DNA from: an uncultured Clostridia bacterium
GTDB lineage: Bacteria > Bacillota > Clostridia > Saccharofermentanales > Saccharofermentanaceae
NCBI GenBank assembly: GCA_946545505.1
Contig: CAMNNN010000091.1
Location: 1-6,346, forward strand
Direction: 5' to 3'
Length of the DNA: 6,346 nt
Below, in pieces: positions 1-5,751 of the stretch (the first letter of the stretch is position 1; each line of letters begins with the position of its first letter). The notes under the pieces were generated by a model. It ran no database searches. It was not told where the DNA came from and worked only from the letters and a program-made list of their open reading frames with translations. The position numbers and the translations under genes were made by a program.

Positions 1-45
1 ATAAGGATTCTTTATACCGGCAGAAAAATCATACTCATCTCTCAT
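1..45 (-). CDS. brnA: BrnA-type antitoxin, N-terminal fragment cut by the window edge
   Basis: Only the first 15 codons are inside the window; they read MRDEYDFSAGIKNPY. This matches the typical opening of BrnA/CopG-like antitoxins (acidic start, then EYDFS and a KNPY motif), which precedes a C-terminal ribbon-helix-helix DNA-binding domain, here off the left edge. In the family, BrnA binds and neutralises the BrnT RNase and, with it, represses the shared promoter. The ATG is at 45-43 and overlaps the end of brnT by 11 bases in another frame. A Shine-Dalgarno-like AAGGTGA at 57-51 sits five bases upstream, inside brnT, so translation is probably coupled. The gene order toxin then antitoxin is the normal one for brnTA. 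The identification rests on the short N-terminus plus the neighbouring toxin; whether the rest of the gene is intact cannot be seen. Confidence 0.82.
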   Translation of the reverse strand, partial: MRDEYDFSAGIKNPY

Positions 46-340
46 TTGATTCACCTTCTTTCGTCTTTGCTCTATATTGCTTCTTCTCATTCTTTGTTGC
101 CTTCCTGGCTGATATAAGTCGTATTATCGAATCATTTAATCTGTAGCAATGAACAACTACGAGCATCTTGGCATTTCTGTCAAACCCAAGCAGAATAAAT
201 CTCTCTTCATCGTCTGAATGATCAGGATCAGGAATCAAAACGGCATTCTCATCCCAGAACACAGTCTTGGCATCCTCAAAGGATACCCCATGCTTTGTCT
301 GATTCAGTATATTCTTGTTCTCGTCCCATTCGAATGTCAT
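35..340 (-). CDS. brnT: BrnT family type II toxin (RelE-fold ribonuclease)
   Basis: This 101-residue protein fits the usual BrnT length of about 90-100. It begins MTFEWDENKN and has KHGVSFEDA near residues 17-25, an ERFILLGFD strand in the middle, the LVVVHCYR segment and the hallmark IRLISARKAT near the C-terminus, followed by a basic tail. BrnT toxins have a RelE-like fold and arrest growth by cleaving RNA; BrnA neutralises them. The frame is open upstream to an ATG at 379-377 and another at 346-344. I chose the ATG at 340-338 because family members start just before the FEWDE motif and because the predicted -10 box (347-352) lies inside the longer versions. No Shine-Dalgarno site precedes any of the three starts. 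The stop overlaps the start of brnA. All recognisable family motifs are intact, so the toxin is probably functional. Confidence 0.9.
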   Translation of the reverse strand: MTFEWDENKNILNQTKHGVSFEDAKTVFWDENAVLIPDPDHSDDEERFILLGFDRNAKMLVVVHCYRLNDSIIRLISARKATKNEKKQYRAKTKEGESNER

Positions 341-346
341 ATGCAT

Positions 347-375
347 ATTATATATGCATGTTATGCATACTTCAA
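347..375 (-). promoter_or_regulatory. Predicted brnTA promoter (-35 and -10, 17-bp spacer)
   Basis: Read on the minus strand, a -35 box TTGAAG (375-370) and a consensus -10 box TATAAT (352-347) are separated by exactly 17 bp. The expected transcription start, six to eight bases past the -10, falls at or within a base or two of the chosen brnT ATG (340). There is no room for a Shine-Dalgarno site, so the message would be leaderless or nearly so. The boxes are seen directly; activity is inferred. Confidence 0.75.
353..369. promoter_or_regulatory. Inverted-repeat operator inside the brnTA promoter spacer
   Basis: TATGCAT-GTT-ATGCATA is a perfect 7-3-7 inverted repeat that occupies precisely the spacer between the -35 and -10 boxes. 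Further ATGCAT copies lie at 341-346 (covering the start region) and 378-383 (just upstream of the -35), and a near copy, ATGCAC, lies at 406-411. This is the expected place and form for a site bound by the ribbon-helix-helix BrnA antitoxin or the BrnTA complex, which in known systems represses its own operon. Binding by BrnA is inferred from position and family behaviour. Confidence 0.68.
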
Positions 376-391
376 TCATGCATATTGGTTC

Positions 392-509
392 GACGTCTCT
401 AAACTATGCACCAAATAAGGCCACTTTGGTAATTCTGTGGAGACTTTAAGCCTTTAGTCTCTAGAAATTAACCAAAGTGGGCCCAAATCGTACAGTTAAT
501 GGAGACGTC
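392..509. repeat. 118-bp imperfect palindrome, possible MITE-like element or large hairpin
   Basis: The ends are the inverted pair GACGTCTC (392-399) and GAGACGTC (502-509). Two 54-base arms (392-445 and 456-509) flank a 10-base centre. The perfectly matched blocks are the 8-base ends, CCACTTTGGT (421-430) with ACCAAAGTGG (471-480), and AGACT (441-445) with AGTCT (456-460). The stretches between pair less well and need small gaps. Weak symmetry continues outward (GGTTC at 387-391, TGAGCC at 510-515). I find no coding sequence and no clear target-site duplication. It lies between the hydrolase stop and the brnT promoter, so in RNA it would form a large hairpin at the end of the hydrolase message. 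It could be a small palindromic mobile element, a terminator or a processing site; there is no clear U-tract. It accounts for most of the gap between brnT and the hydrolase. Confidence 0.7.
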
Positions 510-527
510 TGAGCCGCCATCAACAGA

Positions 528-1436
528 TCACGACGCTTTAACCAGCTCCACGAGCTGCTTCCAGCCCTCTATGGCTTCCTTAACCAGAGGGATCACAGGA
601 TAGCAGTGGTACATACCCTCGCCGACTATCATCTTGTAATCAACGCCATACTTCTTCATCGCCTTCTCGAAAGACGGTGCACAGCCGTACAAGGTCTCAT
701 CCGAGCCGTACATGAATGTCACGCGGGGGCATCCGGTAAAGTCCGCAGACTGCAGCCACATCATGTAATGGGGAACCGAATAATCTCCGTGTCTCATGAT
801 CTCAACGGCCGTTTTCATGTAACTTGCAGGTATCGCGACATCCTTTTTCTCTAGTTCAAGCAGACGCTGCCACTCCTCGTCATTCTCGACGCACGTTCCC
901 GGAGATAAAGCAATGATATGCCCCGGCACGGGAACGTCATCATGTCCGTCATTAATATACGGCACAATACCAAGCGCTAGATTACCTCCAGACGAAGAAC
1001 CTATTACAGAAACATCCGCGGCATCGTAATCAGAAAGCATAACCTTATATGTCTCGTGTATCATCTCATACGCCTTCGTCAGCGGATAATCCGTGCACAG
1101 AGGATAATACGGCACAAATACATCGACACCCGCTTCCTTCGCAAGTTTCAAAGCCTGCTTAACCTCGAAAGGACTCGGCGCACTCACCATACCGCCTCCG
1201 ATGATAAACAGATTCGCGCGATTCACATGGGCCTTGTGCACGATCTTAACGACAGTAAAACCCATTACGGAAATCTGAGTTACTTCAAAGTCAGGATCCT
1301 TAAGCGCCGGTATCTTGTTCTTGGCGTTCGCCCGTCTTTTCTTCTCGACAAGATCCTCGGCACTCGCGTCTTCCCACATACGTTTCAGGCCGATTAGCTT
1401 AACAAACCTCTTCAGGAACTCGTACTTGAGGCTCAT
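528..1436 (-). CDS. Alpha/beta hydrolase, hormone-sensitive-lipase-like (alpha/beta-hydrolase fold 3) esterase
   Basis: This 302-residue protein, without signal peptide or membrane segments, should be a cytoplasmic carboxylic-ester hydrolase; the substrate cannot be told. Relative to the ATG at 1436, the oxyanion-type GGG is at residues 80-82. The nucleophile elbow is GSSSGGN with Ser148 in G-x-S-x-G, the acid is Asp246 in YGSDETL, and the base is His277 in GMYHCYP. The triad is therefore complete and the length is normal for the family. The His that usually precedes GGG in HSL-type esterases is replaced by Ile (FIIGGGM). A TTG at 1457-1455 would add seven residues and overlap pepC by 8 bases. 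I prefer the ATG, which begins MSLKYEFLKR, gives a 13-base gap and has a weak AAAGTG upstream. No separate promoter is visible, so it is probably transcribed with pepC. Family confidence is high; exact function is unknown. Confidence 0.85.
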   Translation of the reverse strand: MSLKYEFLKRFVKLIGLKRMWEDASAEDLVEKKRRANAKNKIPALKDPDFEVTQISVMGFTVVKIVHKAHVNRANLFIIGGGMVSAPSPFEVKQALKLAKEAGVDVFVPYYPLCTDYPLTKAYEMIHETYKVMLSDYDAADVSVIGSSSGGNLALGIVPYINDGHDDVPVPGHIIALSPGTCVENDEEWQRLLELEKKDVAIPASYMKTAVEIMRHGDYSVPHYMMWLQSADFTGCPRVTFMYGSDETLYGCAPSFEKAMKKYGVDYKMIVGEGMYHCYPVIPLVKEAIEGWKQLVELVKAS

Positions 1437-1449
1437 ATTACAGGCACTT

Positions 1450-2787
1450 TCATGCAAGGCTGCCCATCGGGTCCCACGGCTTCAGAACGATAGGATCCTG
1501 CGCGAAAGCTTCACGCTGCGCATCAGAGAAATACTTCCTGTTAAGCAGGATCTGGAAAGCGAATTCGCCAAACCACTTATCGTCCATAACATAGAAACCC
1601 TTCTCGCCGTAGTCTTCACCCCAGCTGTTCTCGACCTTCCATCTTAAAGGCTTACCTGTATCATCAAGATCAACGCCTGTGATTACCATCGCATGAGTCA
1701 TCATGCTGTCGCCGTAATCGAGACGCTCTTCTTTGGACATACCGAATTCAGTATTAAACAACTCAGCGACATTAAGAACATCTGATGTAAGATATCCGCC
1801 TTTGCGGTCAGAGAACTGACCGACATCGCTTCCGAACCAGACAGCCTTGCCGTCCTTAAGCTGCTTGATAGTAAGATCACGAAGATCATCCATAGGAAGA
1901 TTGAGATACTTAACAGGATATGCACCTTCCACAACGTTACCGAGATACTGCACTGTATATGTCTTGCCGTACGGCTTATCCTTGGTCGGAGCATTAATAA
2001 CAGTTACATACTCATCAAGCTCCCAACCGACATACTCTCTGAAGAAATCCTGCGGTGTGATATCCGCAACACGGATGAACTTCTTATCTTTGTCTCTTGT
2101 TTCCCATGTAAATCTTACAGGCGGCTTGCCGAGGGATATAACCAACATACGGTAGATCGTCTGCATCATGTCCTTCTTGTCTTCTCTTAACTCTTCGACA
2201 GAAACACCGGATGCATGCTTCTTACGGAATACTGATACGAACTCGCGAAGCTTCGTCGTCAGATAAGTATCGAGTTCTCTTGTGTTGCTCGAAGCCTTCG
2301 TCTCAGGCATTACTTCCTTGGGAACGACTCCATACTTCGCAGCAAGACTTCTGAACATATCCCACTGACCGCCGTCGCCCATAGGATCGGCAAGAAGGAA
2401 TGCGACTTCTCGACTGTCCAACGGTGAATCTATCAACTCAAGCATATTCTCAAGGAAATGATTCGCCTTCTCGAGTTTGTCGTAGAACAGCGGATAGTTC
2501 TGGCTTAACTCCATGTTCTCGAGATTAAGCTTCTTCATGATCTCAAGTCTCATGACGTTGTAGGACGCGAACATCCAGCATCTTCCGGACTGCTTCTGAT
2601 CACACGCCTTACCGGCTTCGACTTCGACCGAGAACCCGAACTGGTTACGAGCCTTGGCTTCCGGACTCTTCGCCGCCGCATTGATGCCGTTGGATGTGAC
2701 CGCATTCATCGCGAGGATATTGGCGCGGTCCTTGTCGAACGCCTCCTCGAATTCCTTCAGATCAGCAAATACAATATCTTTATTCAT
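1450..2787 (-). CDS. pepC: Aminopeptidase C (bleomycin hydrolase, papain-like C1B cysteine peptidase)
   Basis: This 445-residue cytoplasmic peptidase matches the usual 435-450 residues of PepC. Family enzymes form hexameric barrels and remove N-terminal residues from peptides, feeding amino-acid supply. All catalytic residues are visible: Gln64 and Cys70 in DQKQSGRCWMFA, His365 in MTHAMVITGV and Asn387 in WKVENSWGEDYG. The DPMGDGGQWDMF segment near residue 134 is also typical. The C-terminus ends PWDPMGSLA, the conserved tail that lies in the active-site cleft and enforces aminopeptidase specificity. The ATG at 2787-2785 is supported by a strong AAAAGGAG (2804-2797) nine bases upstream. A promoter with an inverted repeat precedes it, and the esterase follows closely, suggesting a two-gene transcript. 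No signal peptide, frameshift or missing motif is seen. Confidence 0.96.
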   Translation of the reverse strand: MNKDIVFADLKEFEEAFDKDRANILAMNAVTSNGINAAAKSPEAKARNQFGFSVEVEAGKACDQKQSGRCWMFASYNVMRLEIMKKLNLENMELSQNYPLFYDKLEKANHFLENMLELIDSPLDSREVAFLLADPMGDGGQWDMFRSLAAKYGVVPKEVMPETKASSNTRELDTYLTTKLREFVSVFRKKHASGVSVEELREDKKDMMQTIYRMLVISLGKPPVRFTWETRDKDKKFIRVADITPQDFFREYVGWELDEYVTVINAPTKDKPYGKTYTVQYLGNVVEGAYPVKYLNLPMDDLRDLTIKQLKDGKAVWFGSDVGQFSDRKGGYLTSDVLNVAELFNTEFGMSKEERLDYGDSMMTHAMVITGVDLDDTGKPLRWKVENSWGEDYGEKGFYVMDDKWFGEFAFQILLNRKYFSDAQREAFAQDPIVLKPWDPMGSLA

Positions 2788-2807
2788 TTTGAATAACTCC
2801 TTTTATC

Positions 2808-2827
2808 AAGTTAGCACTCACTAACTT
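2808..2827. promoter_or_regulatory. Inverted-repeat operator candidate at the pepC transcription start
   Basis: AAGTTAG (2808-2814) and CTAACTT (2821-2827) form a perfect 7-6-7 inverted repeat. It lies directly after the predicted pepC -10 box and covers the expected transcription start near 2825. The position suits a repressor site, and its size and symmetry resemble operators of TetR-family regulators. No regulator gene is in the window, so the protein that binds is unknown. As RNA it would be only a 7-bp stem with no U-tract, so it is unlikely to be a terminator. Confidence 0.55.
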
Positions 2828-2831
2828 AAGA

Positions 2832-2840
2832 ATTATAACA
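2832..2840 (-). promoter_or_regulatory. Predicted pepC promoter, extended -10
   Basis: On the minus strand TGTTATAAT (2840-2832) is an extended -10 element with a consensus TATAAT. The hexamer 17 bp upstream (AGAACA, 2860-2855) is a poor -35, as is common with extended -10 promoters. The predicted start near 2825 gives a leader of about 37 bases that contains the strong pepC ribosome-binding site. The upstream part overlaps the last codons of the ABC permease gene (stop at 2849-2847). Confidence 0.6.
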
Positions 2841-2846
2841 CAGCCG

Positions 2847-5750
2847 TTACTCCCTGTTCTTCAGCACCTCCGCGGGATCCATCTTCCTGATCCTTGCAAC
2901 TAGCACCGTATTGATGAGAAGATACAGAACCATTATTACCGCGAAGATCACCACATAAAGCGCAGGCGAATATGAAGGCTTTATTCCTACACCTACATTG
3001 CTGATAAGATACCTCGGGTAGATATAATCCATAACAGCCTTATCGACCGGGATAGCGAGCAGCGCACCGAGCGCCACTATATACAGATTACCGTCCAGAT
3101 ACATCTGCCTTACCTCGCGGTTCCTGAAGCCGAATATCTTTACAAGAGAGATGTTGAACGACGATCTGTCGAGCATCATCTTCATCATAAGATACAGAAC
3201 TACTACAAACATGACAGCCGAAGCGACCGACATGATTATTATCATCGACATCATCTGGTCAACATAGATTCCGCCTGCTTTGACAAGGTCGCTTCTGGAC
3301 AGTGTGGAATACAGTCTGCCACTCTCGATATCAAGCGCGTGATCCGAGAACACGACATTAAAGTAATCATCGTCTTCGCCGAACATATCGCGGCAGTCAT
3401 CGATGTCCATGAACACCATGTTGGATGCAGAGAAATCAACAATGCTTGCGACACGAAAAGCATAGAGCCTCTCGCCGTTCTTGTCGCTTAAGTTGAACTC
3501 GTCACCGACATCAAGATCGAACTTAACAGCGAACGAGGAACTCACTGCGACATTGGTGCTGTCGAGGGTGACATCTCCTATATCGAAAAACGGATTGTCC
3601 GGGGTGATTCCCATAACAGCCACATCAAAGGTATAGCCGTAGATCGTCTTCTTAAGTTCCTCCGATACAGCCTCGTAACCGCCCTCCGGCACTTCCTCAG
3701 TCGGGTACTTATATGTGTACATATACTCGAACTTCGTCTCGTCCGCGTAGTTCGTCTTAACCTTAAGGCAATACACGCATGTATTTAGCGCCATGAACGC
3801 AATGAGCAGCGTCAGGAACAGACCGAGAACAACCGTCATCGTGCTTCTTCCTTCCCTCACCATCTGGCGCACTCTGAACATGTCGATGAAGCGCAGCCCT
3901 CTGATGCTGAACTGCTTTCCCTGTGCCGCCTTCTTTTCGCTTCTAAGAAGTGACAGCGGGGTTGCCTTGAGGCGCTTCCTTATAACGAGCACGTTGATCA
4001 CGAACGCAGTTACAGGCGGGATCAGTAGGCCGTAAGCAACTATAAAGGGCGACACTTTGATCTCCATCACAGGCATCGAAAAGTAATTCAGCGTGTCCTG
4101 CAGCTGTGACGGTATACCCCAGGAAGTGTAGAACGCCACCAGCGAGCCGATAACGCCCGCGAGGAAACACACTAGAACCGGCACCGCGACATAACTTAAA
4201 GTAAGTGTTCTTCTCTTCACGCCCATGGAATACAGCGCGCCGATAACGGGGCTTTCCTTGTCGATGGTGTGCACGATGAATACTGATATTACATACGCGA
4301 ACAGCATGATAAGAAGTATGCCGAAGATGATGCTCGCGGAGAAATTAATCTGAACATCATCAGCCGCAGCATCGACCCTCGGATTCTCGGCCGCTGTAAT
4401 GAAGGAAATGAGATTATCCGTATCGACATTAAAGACGTCGTCGATCATGTCATTGGCTTCATCAGAGAATTCGTTGATACCGTCGTAAAGTTCATTAACT
4501 CCGTCGTACAATTCCGAAGCTCCGTCAGACAACTCTGAAGCACCGTCTCTTATCTCCGCGGAGCCGTCATAAAGCTCATCGACTCCATCTTCCAGCTCAT
4601 GCGCGCCGTCAGATAATTCCTGTGTACCTTCATACAGTGCCTCGGCGCCTGATTCCAGAGCATCGCCGCCAACACTTATTGCACCGAAACCTGCGGACAG
4701 AGCCTGCTGATCAACAGGCAAGCCTGCAAGGGCCGCTCCCTGTGCGAGCTCCTGTGCACTTCCGGCAGCCTGGTCGACTGCATCTGTATAGGCCTGTACT
4801 CCTGTAACTAATTCAGAAGCGCCGTCATTTAATTCATCTATTCCGTCCGCGAACTCGGGAACATTATCATGAAGCTCCGTTATACCATCGTGCAGCTCAT
4901 TAATACCGTCATATAATTCCGATGCACCGTCGTTCAGATCAGATGCTCCGTCACGCAGTTCTGACACGCCGTCAACCAGCTCATCGATACCTTCAACAAG
5001 CTCGTCTCTCTGATTCGTCATCCTCTCCCAGTATTCGGTAAAGAATTCATCCTGAATATCCTGCGGATCTATCTCATATTCTTCGAGCAGTTCTCTTAAT
5101 TCGTCATCAGTCATCGCATCATTCAGAAGATACGCATAACAGTACTCTTCGGTAGACAGATAGTTACCGGAATCAAGCATCTGACCGTACTTCTCCTCCG
5201 TCACAAACAGCACACCGAAAGACGCACTGTCGACTACTGCATCTGAGAAGTTTCGTAATACCGAATTGTAGTCCGGTGTGGCACCGATACCGCTTACAGT
5301 TAAGGTCTCGTCTCCGACAGTGATCACATCACCTACATTGATGTTGTTAACCTCGGCAAATCGTCTCTCAAGCAACGCCTCATTATCATTGCCCGGAAGA
5401 CTTCCTTCTAAGATCGACATCTGATTAAGATTGTCTCTGACCTTATAAACTCTTAAAACCTTATCAGTATTCGTCTCGCAGTCGATATAGAACATCGGGT
5501 CGATCGTTACACCCGTGCTCTCGATCTCGTTTATCTCATCATCAGTCAAAGGGATAAAGACAGTAAACTCACCGTCTTCGCGCTTACACTCTTTATCCTT
5601 TATCTTCGTATAATCAATAACTGTCAGTGCCGAACCCATAAGGCTTAATACAATGAACATCGAGAACCCGATAAGCAGCGAAAGCGCCAGATATCTCGAT
5701 GCGCCCGCCTTCAGGTCACGCACCGCTCTTCTTAAGAAAATCTTTCCCAT
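2847..5750 (-). CDS. ABC transporter permease, FtsX/MacB-like, with extracellular Leu-x-x-Gly heptad repeats
   Basis: This 967-residue membrane protein has two FtsX-type halves. Predicted membrane segments are near residues 19-43, 470-493, 518-541, 566-590, 636-660, 833-857, 887-905 and 927-952. A large extracellular domain (about 44-470) follows the first segment and a smaller one (about 661-830) follows the fifth. The FtsX cores are near 470-600 and 835-960; the second ends with the typical KMDPAEVLK motif. Within the first extracellular domain, residues 251-341 and 365-441 consist of heptads of the form L-x-D-G-h-x-E. The ATG at 5750 is one base after the ATPase stop and has GGAGGA (5764-5759) eight bases upstream. 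Such permeases usually act by mechanotransmission or extrude peptides or lipids rather than import solutes; the substrate here is unknown. The protein is intact and longer than plain FtsX-domain permeases because of the repeat insert. Confidence 0.92.
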   Translation of the reverse strand: MGKIFLRRAVRDLKAGASRYLALSLLIGFSMFIVLSLMGSALTVIDYTKIKDKECKREDGEFTVFIPLTDDEINEIESTGVTIDPMFYIDCETNTDKVLRVYKVRDNLNQMSILEGSLPGNDNEALLERRFAEVNNINVGDVITVGDETLTVSGIGATPDYNSVLRNFSDAVVDSASFGVLFVTEEKYGQMLDSGNYLSTEEYCYAYLLNDAMTDDELRELLEEYEIDPQDIQDEFFTEYWERMTNQRDELVEGIDELVDGVSELRDGASDLNDGASELYDGINELHDGITELHDNVPEFADGIDELNDGASELVTGVQAYTDAVDQAAGSAQELAQGAALAGLPVDQQALSAGFGAISVGGDALESGAEALYEGTQELSDGAHELEDGVDELYDGSAEIRDGASELSDGASELYDGVNELYDGINEFSDEANDMIDDVFNVDTDNLISFITAAENPRVDAAADDVQINFSASIIFGILLIMLFAYVISVFIVHTIDKESPVIGALYSMGVKRRTLTLSYVAVPVLVCFLAGVIGSLVAFYTSWGIPSQLQDTLNYFSMPVMEIKVSPFIVAYGLLIPPVTAFVINVLVIRKRLKATPLSLLRSEKKAAQGKQFSIRGLRFIDMFRVRQMVREGRSTMTVVLGLFLTLLIAFMALNTCVYCLKVKTNYADETKFEYMYTYKYPTEEVPEGGYEAVSEELKKTIYGYTFDVAVMGITPDNPFFDIGDVTLDSTNVAVSSSFAVKFDLDVGDEFNLSDKNGERLYAFRVASIVDFSASNMVFMDIDDCRDMFGEDDDYFNVVFSDHALDIESGRLYSTLSRSDLVKAGGIYVDQMMSMIIIMSVASAVMFVVVLYLMMKMMLDRSSFNISLVKIFGFRNREVRQMYLDGNLYIVALGALLAIPVDKAVMDYIYPRYLISNVGVGIKPSYSPALYVVIFAVIMVLYLLINTVLVARIRKMDPAEVLKNRE
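4428..5000 (-). repeat. Heptad-repeat coding region of the permease (two blocks)
   Basis: About 24 tandem seven-residue units are encoded: 13 in 4728-5000 (residues 251-341) and 11 in 4428-4658 (residues 365-441). The 69 bases between them encode a Gly/Ala/Gln-rich linker without the pattern. At DNA level the 21-base units are diverged, with recurring 'gccgtc' and 'agctc' words on the plus strand. This is coding periodicity like the X-X-X-Leu-X-X-Gly repeats known in YhgE/Pip-type and related Firmicute surface proteins; it is not a CRISPR. Confidence 0.88.
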
Positions 5751-5751
5751 A

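Noticed and set aside
341..379. Longer brnT starts at 379-377 or 346-344
   Set aside because: They would place the consensus -10 box inside or directly against the coding region, lack a Shine-Dalgarno site, and add residues not typical of BrnT before FEWDE.
218..418. Plus-strand 66-codon open frame opposite brnT
   Set aside because: It is the antisense shadow of brnT and its promoter, with no family resemblance and no ribosome-binding site.
392..509. Firm call of the large palindrome as a rho-independent terminator of the hydrolase gene
   Set aside because: On the minus strand the stem is followed by CCTTATTTGG rather than a run of Ts, and the stem is unusually long. Termination remains possible but is not supported as a simple call.
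1437..1457. TTG start for the esterase, overlapping pepC by 8 bases
   Set aside because: The extra seven residues do not look like family sequence, the codon is a weak start without a good ribosome-binding site, and the ATG at 1436 fits better. It cannot be fully excluded.
2811..2819. TTAGCACTC, identical to one arm of the CIRCE heat-shock operator bound by HrcA
   Set aside because: The second arm (GAGTGCTAA after nine bases) is absent. The match is part of the 20-bp inverted repeat 2808-2827, which has different spacing and symmetry.
4428..5000. Regularly spaced short repeats that could suggest a CRISPR array
   Set aside because: The period is 21 bases, stays in frame, and encodes heptads in an uninterrupted permease gene. 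There are no identical repeats separated by unique spacers.
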